This document shows positions 1 through 8,172 of a stretch of 64,000 nucleotides of DNA, in pieces. The translations under genes were made by a program, and so were the position numbers. The DNA lies in NCBI RefSeq assembly GCF_037977235.1, contig NZ_CP150276.1, positions 6,049,267-6,113,266 on the forward strand, in the 5' to 3' direction. Position 1 is the first letter of the stretch, and each line of letters begins with the position of its first letter. The DNA is from Paenibacillus sp. FSL K6-0276. GTDB lineage: Bacteria; Bacillota; Bacilli; Paenibacillales; Paenibacillaceae. The notes below the pieces were generated by a model. The model saw only the letters and a list, made by a program, of their open reading frames with translations. It ran no database searches and was not told the origin of the DNA.

Positions 1-401
1 ATATCAGATTTCACGAAAAATTTGAATAGGGCAAACCCTGTTCTGTTGCCGAAACTCACGTTATCTTGAAAGATCACCATTTCTTCTTCTACGAAGATCT
101 TCTTCCTGCTTTCCGAAGTGAGACCGTAACTGGACTTGTATAAATTACTCAAAATATAGTGTTTGGAGCTTGGCCCCCAGCGCTTTCTATATTGCATAGA
201 ATCATAATACGATCTGCCAAAATAATCATTGTTTAAACGTAATTGCTGGTTGCTAAGCGTGCTTAGAATAGGGTCATGTCCTGTATACCTACCGCATATG
301 AACTCGACCAAAAGCTTGTACTCCGCCAAAGTGACTTCTTTATAGTTCCGTCTTATCTTTTCAATAATGATGTCATACTCTTTTTGCTTAATTCTGCTCA
401 T
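1..401 (-). CDS. Hypothetical protein, 5' part only (runs off the left edge)
   Basis: An open frame starts with ATG at 401 on the minus strand, preceded by an AGGAG ribosome binding site, and stays open to base 1. It begins MSRIKQKEYDIIIEKIRR, is rich in lysine, arginine and aromatic residues, and shows no domain I recognise. About 133 residues are visible; the C-terminus lies outside the window. It diverges from the gene at 703. I infer it to be cargo of the cassette; function unknown. Confidence 0.6.
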   Translation of the reverse strand, partial: MSRIKQKEYDIIIEKIRRNYKEVTLAEYKLLVEFICGRYTGHDPILSTLSNQQLRLNNDYFGRSYYDSMQYRKRWGPSSKHYILSNLYKSSYGLTSESRKKIFVEEEMVIFQDNVSFGNRTGFALFKFFVKSD

Positions 402-702
402 TGTAGCTCCTATTAATATTACTATTTACTCCATATATTGTAACAGTATAATGCTATCTCTATCTACTAAAAAGATGTTAATTATTACATATTGCTCTAC
501 GATTCATAGCTATAGTGAATAGTAGGAATACTTAAAAATATGTATCTTCAAAAAAAAGGAATATATATTATTATTTTGAAAGCTGTTCGTATACAAATAG
601 CTTATTCTGTTTTTAAGGGGGACCTTTTATACATACCAAATAGATCTAAATAAACATTAAACCTATTGCCCAATAACTATTCCATATCTAAAGGAGCCTT
701 AT
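402..702. other. Divergent intergenic region, AT-rich
   Basis: About 300 bases separate two divergent genes. The stretch is strongly AT-rich and should hold both promoters, but I see no convincing -35/-10 pair, terminator or repeat that I would name. Confidence 0.4.
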
Positions 703-1122
703 ATGCACACTCAAACTACCCACTTACTAGAACTGTTACAAAACCGATTTTGCCACAATGACCTACATGGAATAAGCACACAGAACGTCTGGATCATGGC
801 AGCATCCTTAGCCCCCTATTCCGAATTTCATCACCCCAGTACTATAGACACAAGTATATGCGTACCCACGCATACTGTCAGAATCATACTTCGAACTACG
901 GATGAAGACGGAGCGAATGATTACGTTGATGGAACTGACATTTTCATAAACATAAATGAAGCAACTCAAGAAACTAAATTAATGTGGGAGGACCTTTGGA
1001 TAGAGGGTCCTCCCATTTTTGATGGTGGTACAATACCCGATGCCCTTAAATGGATAAACGAGCTTGCTGAACCTTTCTATACACAATTCAAAGACCCCTT
1101 TCTCTTCCCAGATATCGAATAG
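703..1122 (+). CDS. Hypothetical protein (139 aa)
   Basis: The frame starts at ATG behind a good AAAGGAG site. The product is acidic and soluble, with no membrane segment or signal peptide. A central part reads like beta strands (around TVRIILRTTDEDG) followed by a DIFININEATQE stretch. I do not recognise the family. It is the first plus-strand gene of the accessory block and stands about 150 bases before the next one. Confidence 0.6.
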   Translation: MHTQTTHLLELLQNRFCHNDLHGISTQNVWIMAASLAPYSEFHHPSTIDTSICVPTHTVRIILRTTDEDGANDYVDGTDIFININEATQETKLMWEDLWIEGPPIFDGGTIPDALKWINELAEPFYTQFKDPFLFPDIE

Positions 1123-1270
1123 CCTCAACATATACGCTGATGACTATCTCCCCACAGAACGTAAAAAAGATATAATCAGCTAACCCCCGAGGGACTTTCG
1201 GTGACAGTTACAATGCTTCAGAATATTGTCCTTTTCGACATACTCGACTTCAAAAAACGGAGGCATCCAT

Positions 1271-2308
1271 ATGACCATCAATCTCAGCGAAAATAAGAAA
1301 AAGGTACTGATCAATTTCATTAATCAACACTTTGAAGAACACATGTCCCGCTTCCCCTATGCTAAATACCCAGCTGAACCGCTTGATATCTGGCGGAAAC
1401 AATTCGCCAATCCCAGTAGTGTCCGTCCAGATATGCTCCGCTCTGCCCTTTCTTGGCAGTGCGGCTATTGGCAGCGCAAAGATGCGCCTCATATCTATAA
1501 GAAAATCGCCATTATCGCCATCAAATCATGGCCTGAGTTCATAGAGAAAGCCCTAACCGATCCTTCAGAAATATTGGACTATTGGATAGAGAAGTTCTCT
1601 CGTGATACCCAAGGATTTGACGCAGCTTCCTTCCTACTACACCTACTCCAACCCGATGTCTTTGAACTTGTCGATAACCACCGCCTGACTGCTATTCGTA
1701 ACCTTTTGAAAGAAACGGGGCATGACACTACTGCACAAGAGACAACCCTTGTTCTGTCCGATCTAACACATTTCACGGAGTTTTTTCGTGCGCTCCTTCC
1801 CAAAATGCAGGCGAATCATGAAGACCGAGGACATGTACAGCTTGATCGCTTTCTAAAAGCGTACGGCAATCGAGAGGTACTTGCCAAGGTTGCTGGCAAG
1901 ACATGTCCCACTATTGAACCACAAGTTCCTTATGTAAAATGGGAGGCTATAACCTGCAAGCATTTCCATCCTGAAAGCATCGTTTCTCGCTCCAATGCCG
2001 ATATCCTTTTTGCATGTCTACTGATCGCCTTAGATAATAATCCAGAACAGGCTTCTACATCGACCATAGCAGAGGTCGTAAAGCTTCTTCCATTAGGTAG
2101 TGGGGGGATCTGTAATCCAGGCAGCTACCACTATGCCATGATCGCTATGTTCAGTGGACAAAAGGGGCGTGATTTTTTCGTATTCAAGGATGAGGCCCTC
2201 TCTGCTGCCTTCACAGAGCAGGCCAACAATTCAACCAGGGACATGCGCTTTTATCGCAAGCATGAGCATGCCAAGATTAGTATCAATCCCAAATATACCA
2301 AAGCCTAA
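1271..2308 (+). CDS. Hypothetical protein (345 aa), predicted mostly helical
   Basis: I choose ATG 1271 because CGGAGG lies seven bases upstream; the frame is open further upstream (1226) but without a ribosome site. The product has no signal peptide or membrane segment. A middle segment near residues 130-150 (QPDVFELVDNHRLTAIRNLL) faintly recalls the helical substrate-recognition region of DNA-glycosylase-like HhH proteins, but the motif is too weak for a call. A Gly-rich stretch (LPLGSGGICNPGSYHY) lies near residue 275. Function unknown; cassette cargo. Confidence 0.6.
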   Translation: MTINLSENKKKVLINFINQHFEEHMSRFPYAKYPAEPLDIWRKQFANPSSVRPDMLRSALSWQCGYWQRKDAPHIYKKIAIIAIKSWPEFIEKALTDPSEILDYWIEKFSRDTQGFDAASFLLHLLQPDVFELVDNHRLTAIRNLLKETGHDTTAQETTLVLSDLTHFTEFFRALLPKMQANHEDRGHVQLDRFLKAYGNREVLAKVAGKTCPTIEPQVPYVKWEAITCKHFHPESIVSRSNADILFACLLIALDNNPEQASTSTIAEVVKLLPLGSGGICNPGSYHYAMIAMFSGQKGRDFFVFKDEALSAAFTEQANNSTRDMRFYRKHEHAKISINPKYTKA

Positions 2309-2403
2309 CCTTCCACAAAGTTGCGTCCATTCCGTCAAAGTCGATAGGGACGACACGGACGATATTTGAAGTCTAAAATTGTATTTGCTAATATCAATCA
2401 GTA

Positions 2404-2538
2404 ATGGAGCGTACAGAGATGAAGAAAAAAATACGACAAGGTGTAGTACACCTTGCCGAGAAGGAAGATTGTCTGCTACAGCAGGTGGGGACTACCCAGC
2501 ATTTGCTTACAGCAATCATTAGTCATTTAGAAAAGTAA
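2404..2538 (+). CDS. Possible small protein (44 aa)
   Basis: A short frame runs from ATG 2404 (second candidate ATG at 2419) to TAA 2538 and encodes a basic N-terminus (MERTEMKKKIRQG) followed by an amphipathic helical stretch. No strong ribosome site precedes either start. It fills part of the 400-base gap between 2308 and 2718, which otherwise shows only the terminator-like hairpin near 2,690. It may be spurious. Confidence 0.25.
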   Translation: MERTEMKKKIRQGVVHLAEKEDCLLQQVGTTQHLLTAIISHLEK

Positions 2539-2672
2539 GGCACCTTAGATTATAAATCAGCCCTTTTTATTATTTCAGAAACTCATAGGCTGTTTGCTCG
2601 GGCTGTTCGTAAGCTTTTGAAGTGCCGCCTCAAGCAAAGTTATTTGAAAAGCCATGCACATGCCGACACGTA

Positions 2673-2708
2673 AAAAAGCGAGCCAACTAGCATATGCTAA
2701 TCGCCCGC
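2673..2708 (-). terminator. Probable intrinsic terminator of the XRE regulator gene
   Basis: On the minus strand a GC-rich hairpin (GCGGGC pairing with GCTCGC around an inner AGCATATGCT palindrome) is followed by a run of six T, just after the stop codon of the regulator at 2718. Confidence 0.5.
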
Positions 2709-2717
2709 CCCCACCAT

Positions 2718-3089
2718 TTAACCTTCACTTTTCTCCTGATCCTGATCCAGCGTTTCAAACATATCTCTGATCATACGTTGGACCAACTTCACCTCAGCCA
2801 GGCTACGCTCACGGAGCAAGGAGACATGAATATCTAGAATGTTTTGCTTATCCACTTCCTCCTCCAAAACATCCAATCGGCCAAATTTGAGCGCTTCCGA
2901 CGGGTCGGCCTCCAGGGCTGACATAATCTTTTCCAGTGAGTTGAGAGAGATATTCCGCTTCCCCCGTTCTACTCCACCGATATACGTATCCTGCAAATCA
3001 GCCATTTCAGCTAGCTTCGCCTGTGAAAGCCCCTTTTGTATCCTGAGTTGCTTGATTCTAGCCCCTACCAGTATCAAAAAGTCCGTCAT
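2718..3089 (-). CDS. XRE-family helix-turn-helix transcriptional regulator
   Basis: Residues 7-63 form a Cro/C1-type helix-turn-helix domain (GARIKQLRIQKGLSQAKLAE, then YIGGVERGKRNISLNSLEKI), typical of SinR/phage-repressor-like regulators. The C-terminal 60 residues are charged and predicted helical, likely a dimerisation segment. The gene is transcribed divergently from the operon at 3269 and the shared intergenic region carries a perfect 12-base palindrome inside a promoter (3173-3184), which is the obvious candidate operator. I infer that it represses or switches the neighbouring cassette genes; the target is not proven by sequence alone. Confidence 0.9.
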   Translation of the reverse strand: MTDFLILVGARIKQLRIQKGLSQAKLAEMADLQDTYIGGVERGKRNISLNSLEKIMSALEADPSEALKFGRLDVLEEEVDKQNILDIHVSLLRERSLAEVKLVQRMIRDMFETLDQDQEKSEG

Positions 3090-3162
3090 TCCCTACCACC
3101 TCTACTTCCAAGCGTAAGGAATAGATCACTCGCCTGACAGGTCATCAAACTATAAGAAAATG

Positions 3163-3192
3163 TTGTAAATATAACTTATAAGTTCGTATAAT
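3163..3192 (+). promoter_or_regulatory. Promoter with palindromic operator between -35 and -10
   Basis: TTGTAA (3163-3168) and TATAAT (3187-3192) are 18 bases apart. The spacer contains the perfect palindrome AACTTATAAGTT (3173-3184). It drives the operon starting at 3269 and lies upstream of the divergent XRE regulator gene, so binding there would block RNA polymerase. Confidence 0.7.
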
Positions 3193-3268
3193 GGGAATAT
3201 CGAACGGTTAGTGCCTCAAAGAACTCATTAACCACTAATCGCATTTCAAAAAGAAAGGAAGATACAGT

Positions 3269-3781
3269 ATGTCTCGTATGGAAATTATACAGGAATCCCC
3301 CCTAACCGATGAACTTATTTCCGTTTACTCAATCATCGGGTATTTCCTTGTCACCTGTAAAGAGTTGGGTATGGACAAGCTTCACGGAGAGCACCTCGCC
3401 GCGCAGGCCGCCAGCCAGATCATGAAGATCAGTACCAAGCAAGCAGAAGCTGCTTATTACAACGCGAGTGAGCTGAGCAAAAAGAAGGGTTGGGGCGTAG
3501 GGGAACTCATAAAGTGGAATAAAGCCAAGTCCCGCATGAATAGCCCTGTTGCCGAAGCTGTTCTGAAAAAAATCGCTGAGGGTGAACGTCTCAACAACCA
3601 TGTTATTTCTGAAATTCAAGCCTTTGGATACCTGAGTCTGGCTGCGCTTGAACTGAATTTCTTAAGTGGACAGCTTACACCGCTGGAGATGGAGTTCAAC
3701 TATCAGCTTAGGACACTGGACCAGAATGAGGCTTTCGCTATCGGACTTCGTTTTTTGGGAATCGAATCGAATAAAAACTAA
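3269..3781 (+). CDS. Hypothetical protein (170 aa), first gene of a regulator-controlled pair
   Basis: ATG 3269 follows an AAAGGAAG site. The protein is soluble and predicted almost fully helical, with alternating charged and alanine-rich segments (EHLAAQAASQIMKISTKQAEAAYYNASELSKK). No known motif is visible. It sits just downstream of the XRE-controlled promoter and 25 bases before a small membrane protein, so the two are likely co-transcribed. A role in element maintenance or as a partner of the membrane protein is possible but unsupported. Confidence 0.65.
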   Translation: MSRMEIIQESPLTDELISVYSIIGYFLVTCKELGMDKLHGEHLAAQAASQIMKISTKQAEAAYYNASELSKKKGWGVGELIKWNKAKSRMNSPVAEAVLKKIAEGERLNNHVISEIQAFGYLSLAALELNFLSGQLTPLEMEFNYQLRTLDQNEAFAIGLRFLGIESNKN

Positions 3782-3806
3782 ACTATCATTGAGAGGAAGA
3801 TGAATC

Positions 3807-4097
3807 ATGTTAGACTTTTTGGCAGGCGCACTAATCCTGGGGCTCGGAGCCTTCTACTATATCATACTAAATAAGATATTTTCCATTACCTACATAGGAT
3901 TCTCAGGATTCTTTAAAGTTGTGGGAGGATGCCTTGTCGCCTCATTGCTGACTATTGGCTTCACATTGGACTGGATACAGTCTCATCCTGTATGGGCGAG
4001 CATTATCGGAGTCCTTCTTTTGGTAATCATCATTGCGGCGTGGGTCGGCAAGTCAACTACTGAGGACGAAATGCCAGCCCATGAGGAGCAACTATAA
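3807..4097 (+). CDS. Small membrane protein (96 aa), three predicted membrane segments
   Basis: The product is very hydrophobic with likely membrane spans at about residues 2-24, 33-52 and 62-80, followed by a short acidic tail ending EDEMPAHEEQL. A GAGAGGAAG site precedes the ATG. It follows the gene at 3269 by 25 bases and probably shares its promoter. I do not recognise a family. Small membrane proteins next to a repressor in mobile elements can be exclusion proteins or toxins, but nothing in the sequence decides this. Confidence 0.65.
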   Translation: MLDFLAGALILGLGAFYYIILNKIFSITYIGFSGFFKVVGGCLVASLLTIGFTLDWIQSHPVWASIIGVLLLVIIIAAWVGKSTTEDEMPAHEEQL

Positions 4098-4099
4098 TT

Positions 4100-4274
4100 A
4101 TGAAAAATCCGCTAAAATCATGCTTTTATGTCTCCTTCATGCCAGCTTTGCGACTATAGCCAGCGCGGCATCCAACCTTTCAGTAGTGATCAACGGGCAT
4201 TTAATGCTTTTACCGAAACCTACGGTAGCTTCGACAAAGTGAATGCTGATTGGCAGAAGTGGCTTAAACAGTAG
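4100..4274 (+). pseudogene. Small CxxC protein gene, possibly frameshifted
   Basis: An ATG at 4100 has a strong GAGGAG site but its frame closes after 19 codons. In another frame, ATG 4128 to TAG 4274 encodes 48 residues with a natural protein composition and an early CxxC pair (SCQLCDYSQRG), but that ATG has no ribosome site. Joining the two frames near codon 9 would give one small zinc-knuckle-like protein, so a one-base indel (or a programmed shift, or coupling to the preceding gene) is likely. Function unknown. Confidence 0.45.
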
Positions 4275-4311
4275 ATGGGAAAATAAAAGATGTAGTATCT
4301 ATTCAGTGGAC

Positions 4312-4342
4312 GAGGAAGAGAGCTTTTGTCTTCCTCTTTTTC
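4312..4342 (+). terminator. Intrinsic terminator of the 3269-4274 operon
   Basis: GAGGAAGA (4312-4319) pairs with TCTTCCTC (4329-4336) and is followed by a T-rich run. It ends the operon before the independent gene at 4414. Confidence 0.8.
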
Positions 4343-4413
4343 ATTCTGTTCACTCCCTTCCCTTTTGATATAATTGGTAAGAGTTTAGAAACCCATTGTA
4401 AAGGAGTAGAAAT

Positions 4414-5040
4414 ATGGAAGGGATATTATTACAAAAAAAAGGAACACACTACAAAACTAAAGAAAAAGATACGTTAGAACCCTTTATTTCACTGAGGGAA
4501 CTTTCAAAGCAAGTATATCCTCATCACAACGAGGATTATGCCTATACAAAAACCCTCTCCAATTTTAAAGCAGCATGTAAGCAAAATAATCTAGACCACA
4601 AAGATTTCCTATCAGGTCGTCAATATAATATTCCTCAAACTGCAAAGACAACCTGGGTAAGCCTTATCACGAGTATTGACTTGATTGAGAAGAAAGCAGA
4701 GCCGAAAATTGAAGAGATTGATGAGTATTTCATGAAGTTGTTGCAAACAAGAAAATCCATAGAAAATCTAGCTGATACCCCACCTGAGTTTTCCCTGGAG
4801 GACAACGCTACATTTCTGGATTTTTTTTACGCGCCTGATGGAAAGCAAAATACTATATCAGACTACTATCAAAAATACATAGTTGATCATGTAGCTGCTG
4901 ACTTTGATTATATCCAAAAAAATGCTCCTGAAGATCGGGTTGTTTTTTATAGTGAGACTTATCACGATCAAGCAATGTTCCATTTACAAAAAATCAGAAA
5001 TATTGTTAGAGCAATGACCAATGGGAAACTAAATCAATGA
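4414..5040 (+). CDS. Hypothetical protein (208 aa)
   Basis: The ATG follows an AAAGGAG site. The product is charged, lysine-rich and AT-biased in codon use compared with the recombinase genes downstream. It has no membrane segment or recognisable catalytic motif. The gene stands alone between two intrinsic terminators (about 4,330 and 5,075), so it is a single-gene transcription unit. It is inferred to be cassette cargo of unknown role. Confidence 0.6.
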   Translation: MEGILLQKKGTHYKTKEKDTLEPFISLRELSKQVYPHHNEDYAYTKTLSNFKAACKQNNLDHKDFLSGRQYNIPQTAKTTWVSLITSIDLIEKKAEPKIEEIDEYFMKLLQTRKSIENLADTPPEFSLEDNATFLDFFYAPDGKQNTISDYYQKYIVDHVAADFDYIQKNAPEDRVVFYSETYHDQAMFHLQKIRNIVRAMTNGKLNQ

Positions 5041-5058
5041 AATCTAACACCTAAGAAG

Positions 5059-5086
5059 AGAGTCCAACTGGACTCTTCTTTTTTTT
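5059..5086 (+). terminator. Intrinsic terminator after the 4414 gene
   Basis: AGAGTCC (5059-5065) pairs with GGACTCT (5070-5076) around the loop AACT, followed by a run of T to 5086. Confidence 0.85.
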
Positions 5087-5257
5087 GCGCTTAGCAAGAA
5101 CGTATGTTTGTGTATATAAATCCTGGTTTTCGTAGTTTTGTCTATATTTTTTTGACATTCCTCTTAGTTTAAGATGAACTTATCGGCGAAACACCGAGAG
5201 ATACTAACTGGTTATCCACTTGTACAAAAATATCATAAGGAAAGGATGTTCTAGCCC

Positions 5258-5656
5258 ATGTCAAAACTTCATCTCGTTCAATGCTCTAGCAGTAGACAAC
5301 CATCACCAATCCATGTTTCCAGCATTATCCCAGGTAAACATTTCGGCATAATTACCAATGCCGAAGTCATTCAGAACGAAAAACTTCTCCTAGAGGTAAA
5401 TGTCTTTCACGAGGGAGACATTCCCCCTTACCAAATGTCCTTCAGAGCGATGGTCGACTGGCAACCCTACAGCACCTTCTATCAGACGTTGCTTGGCCTG
5501 GGTGTAATTCCAAGAAAGGGAGCAGGTATTGAAACGTACAGCTTAGTGAATATGGATGTCATCGTCGAGATACAGGAACACGTAGACGATGCGAAAGGCT
5601 TCATGTATAGCATTTCCAGTATTTCGATGCGTACCTCTTTGCCTGTTGCTCTGTGA
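5258..5656 (+). CDS. OB-fold-like protein, paralogue of the next gene (candidate ssDNA-binding protein)
   Basis: The 132-residue product shares a common core with the protein at 5812: both have a strand-rich segment, then WxPxSxFxxTLxxLGV, then a Y/DxxSLVxxxVxxxVQ-type segment and a final short strand pair. This order (tryptophan, small helix ending in a leucine-rich turn, then 'LVGKxxxVxV') is typical of the OB-fold ssDNA-binding-like proteins (DUF669-like) encoded by phages and mobile elements. The copy here lacks an acidic tail. It opens the replication-like gene set that leads to the helicase. The assignment to ssDNA binding is inference. Confidence 0.55.
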   Translation: MSKLHLVQCSSSRQPSPIHVSSIIPGKHFGIITNAEVIQNEKLLLEVNVFHEGDIPPYQMSFRAMVDWQPYSTFYQTLLGLGVIPRKGAGIETYSLVNMDVIVEIQEHVDDAKGFMYSISSISMRTSLPVAL

Positions 5657-5811
5657 AGATCCTGTTGGACATACATCACGACTTTAAAGATATCGTTTAA
5701 ACCAAGAGCAAATACCTAACTATCCTCAATCCATACCCTGGTTACCTTGTCAAAATAGTTGTTCATGGTAAGGATCGAGAATAGCAATAGAACCTGAGAG
5801 GAAGTAAAACT

Positions 5812-6351
5812 ATGAATTCTATGTTTCAGTGTCCTGCCGACCCGACACCAAACTCGTATGAGCTTCTACCTATTGATAATGGCATCCATTTAGGGATGAT
5901 TTGCAAATCCAGAAAACGAAATCGTTCTCTTGTTATGAATCTTTCAATATTGCCGGAAGGGCATGACCATGAACATCGGATAACCTATAGAATCTCTGAA
6001 GATTGGAGGCCAGGAAGCGAATTTACTACCACGCTAACAAATCTTGGGGTGCTTATGAGTCCAGGGTCGTATTTTGATCCACGCAGTCTTGTAGGTCTGC
6101 CGATAATGTTGGATGTTCAAGCTGTCGAAGATGAACTGGGTTACAGAGTATATACGGTACTGGAAATGCGGTCAGCCACTGAGCAAGAGGCTACTCGAAC
6201 GGATTTTGATGAAGAGGATCTTTCTACTGATTTTGATGACGTATTTAGCGATTTCGCTCATAACGATGACCTTGAAGAGGAGATTGATATGGACAGAGAA
6301 GAAGACAGCCTTGTTCTCGATCTTGATGACGACTTTATCTGGGAAGACTAA
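5812..6351 (+). CDS. OB-fold-like protein with acidic C-terminal tail (candidate ssDNA-binding protein)
   Basis: Residues about 15-125 match the core of the upstream paralogue (EDWRPGSEFTTTLTNLGV and RSLVGLPIMLDVQ). The last ~50 residues are extremely acidic, rich in Asp/Glu, and finish with the aromatic FIWED. An OB fold plus acidic tail with terminal aromatics is the architecture of bacterial SSB and of phage T7 gp2.5, where the tail recruits replication partners. The gene lies 48 bases before the AAA+ helicase-like gene, which supports a role at a replication or recombination fork of the element. No direct homologue was checked. Confidence 0.6.
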   Translation: MNSMFQCPADPTPNSYELLPIDNGIHLGMICKSRKRNRSLVMNLSILPEGHDHEHRITYRISEDWRPGSEFTTTLTNLGVLMSPGSYFDPRSLVGLPIMLDVQAVEDELGYRVYTVLEMRSATEQEATRTDFDEEDLSTDFDDVFSDFAHNDDLEEEIDMDREEDSLVLDLDDDFIWED

Positions 6352-6399
6352 TCTACCCAGAATGCTAAAGCCTAAACTTAATAGAATTGAGGTAGCTCT

Positions 6400-7980
6400 A
6401 TGGATAACAAGAAAAAACCCAGACCTAAAAAAGGCTTCTCGCAAGATTCTTTATCCAAAACCGGAAATGAAAAAAGCCCGAGGCAAACCGAAGCCCAAGA
6501 GCTTATTTCGCTCTTTTCAAATAATCTCTTTTTCGTTGACCAGTATAACGAACCATACTGTAAGCTAGTTGACAACGGCGAGACGAGAATATTCAAAGTG
6601 TGTAGCAAGGAGTTCAAATTGAACCTTAGTAAGGCGTTCTATCTTTCTGACGGTAAACCACCAAGCCCTGATGCACTCAAGCAAGCTGTTAATCACTTTG
6701 AGGCAATGGCTATGTTTGATGGTAAGGTCAAAAGGCTTGAACGACGAGTAGCCCAAACTCAAGGCCACTATTTCTATGACCTGTGTGATCCGAAAAAAGG
6801 TACTGTAATGATATCAGCATCGAAATACAAAATCATCACTAGAGATCCGTGCATCTTTTATAGGACCAAAAACATGTCTCCACAGTTTAAGCCTAATTTC
6901 TCATGCACCCATAATTTAATCAATCTTTTATCCAAGCATTTTCGGACACAGCGAAAATCAGACATACTCCTACTGGCTATCTACATCATTTCCTGTCTTG
7001 TGCCGGATATCTCACATCCTCTTCTTGTTTTCATAGGAGAGAAAGGTGCTGCGAAATCAACCACCATGAGAATGGTAAGATCTATTGTCGACCCCTCAAG
7101 GATTGATCTGCTATCCATGCCTAACAGCAACGAGGCTCTGGCGCTAATGCTCAATAACAACTACATGCCAGCATTCGACAATCTGGATTACCTATCACCA
7201 GAGCGCTCAGACTTACTCTGTATGGCTGCTACAGGTGGGAGTATCAGCAAGCGTAAGCTTTATACTGACGACGGAGAGGTTGTCCTCAATCTTAAGCGTT
7301 GTGTCATGCTTAATGGCATTAATTCTATCGTCACAAGATCGGATCTTTTAGACCGCTCCATTGTTATAGAATTGAAACGCATCTCTCCCGAAGATCGCAA
7401 GGATGAAAGAACAATATGGGATTCATTCCAAGCGGATCTACCGGATATTCTTGGAGCTTGCTTCATTGCTCTCTCCAAGGCTATGAGTATCCATCCTAAA
7501 GTCCAACTCTCCAAGCTACCCCGAATGGCTGACTTTGCAAAATGGGGATATGCAATTGGTGAAGCTCTTGGCGGCCATGGCGATAATTTTCTAAAGTATT
7601 ACGAGTTCAATCAAAAGCATGCCAGTACGGAGATATTGTCAAATAACCCTGTAGCTTCATCTATTCTAAAATTCATGGAGGACCAAGAAAAATGGACGGG
7701 AAGTGCTACAACTCTCCTCTTCGCATTGGACCACACATGCATGAATATGGGAATTCGAAAAGTCGGTAAAAATTGGCCTGAGAGTCCCAACTCTCTCACA
7801 AGGCGTATGAACAATCTACGTTCAAATCTAGAACAAGCTGGTATCTTCTTTGAATGCCGAAAGAATGGGGCGAGAACAATCACCATCACGAATGAGAATG
7901 CCAAACAAAGTAAAATAAAGCCCCGTAAAAAACGAAGCATTTACCATACCTATGCCGAATCAGACTCCTTACTTGAATAG
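6400..7980 (+). CDS. AAA+ ATPase of the mobile-element primase/helicase type (candidate element replication helicase)
   Basis: The 526-residue product has a basic N-terminus, an uncharacterised domain to about residue 180, and a P-loop ATPase core: Walker A GEKGAAKST beginning at residue 213, a Walker B-like AFDN near 260, the conserved block ATGGSISKRKLYTDDGE, the sensor region NGI and the arginine-rich RSDLLDRS. This is the signature of an ATPase family found beside primase-polymerases in integrative elements of Gram-positive bacteria, related to D5/SF3-like helicases. Staphylococcal SCC elements encode a self-loading helicase (Cch) in the same place upstream of ccr; this gene is its likely functional counterpart, though not necessarily its orthologue. 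A basic C-terminal tail follows a winged-helix-like segment. Confidence 0.8.
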   Translation: MDNKKKPRPKKGFSQDSLSKTGNEKSPRQTEAQELISLFSNNLFFVDQYNEPYCKLVDNGETRIFKVCSKEFKLNLSKAFYLSDGKPPSPDALKQAVNHFEAMAMFDGKVKRLERRVAQTQGHYFYDLCDPKKGTVMISASKYKIITRDPCIFYRTKNMSPQFKPNFSCTHNLINLLSKHFRTQRKSDILLLAIYIISCLVPDISHPLLVFIGEKGAAKSTTMRMVRSIVDPSRIDLLSMPNSNEALALMLNNNYMPAFDNLDYLSPERSDLLCMAATGGSISKRKLYTDDGEVVLNLKRCVMLNGINSIVTRSDLLDRSIVIELKRISPEDRKDERTIWDSFQADLPDILGACFIALSKAMSIHPKVQLSKLPRMADFAKWGYAIGEALGGHGDNFLKYYEFNQKHASTEILSNNPVASSILKFMEDQEKWTGSATTLLFALDHTCMNMGIRKVGKNWPESPNSLTRRMNNLRSNLEQAGIFFECRKNGARTITITNENAKQSKIKPRKKRSIYHTYAESDSLLE

Positions 7981-8172
7981 TTAAAAATATCGTCCGTAGT
8001 GTCCTTTACGCCTTGAACTATAGGCGGTAAGGTCACTTACGGCAGTATTCGGAAGTAGTCTATGGGTAGTGAGGAACGTACACCTTACGATATGTAAATA
8101 TTTTGAAATATATATTATATATTGGTACCCCTGGAGTAACAGGAGGCACATATCCGTAAGGAGGCGAACATA
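7981..8172. other. Intergenic region between helicase-like gene and the 8173 operon
   Basis: The stretch holds short inverted repeats (for example GTAAGGTCACTTAC near 8,025) and an AT-rich segment around 8,100. A strong AAGGAGG site at its right end serves the TTG start at 8173. It could hold a promoter for the recombinase operon, but no clear -35/-10 pair is seen. Confidence 0.35.

Noticed and set aside
5231..5240. TATCATAAGG similar to the att core
   Set aside because: Opposite orientation to the rlmH site and only nine bases shared, expected by chance; it lies in the 5' leader of the 5258 gene.
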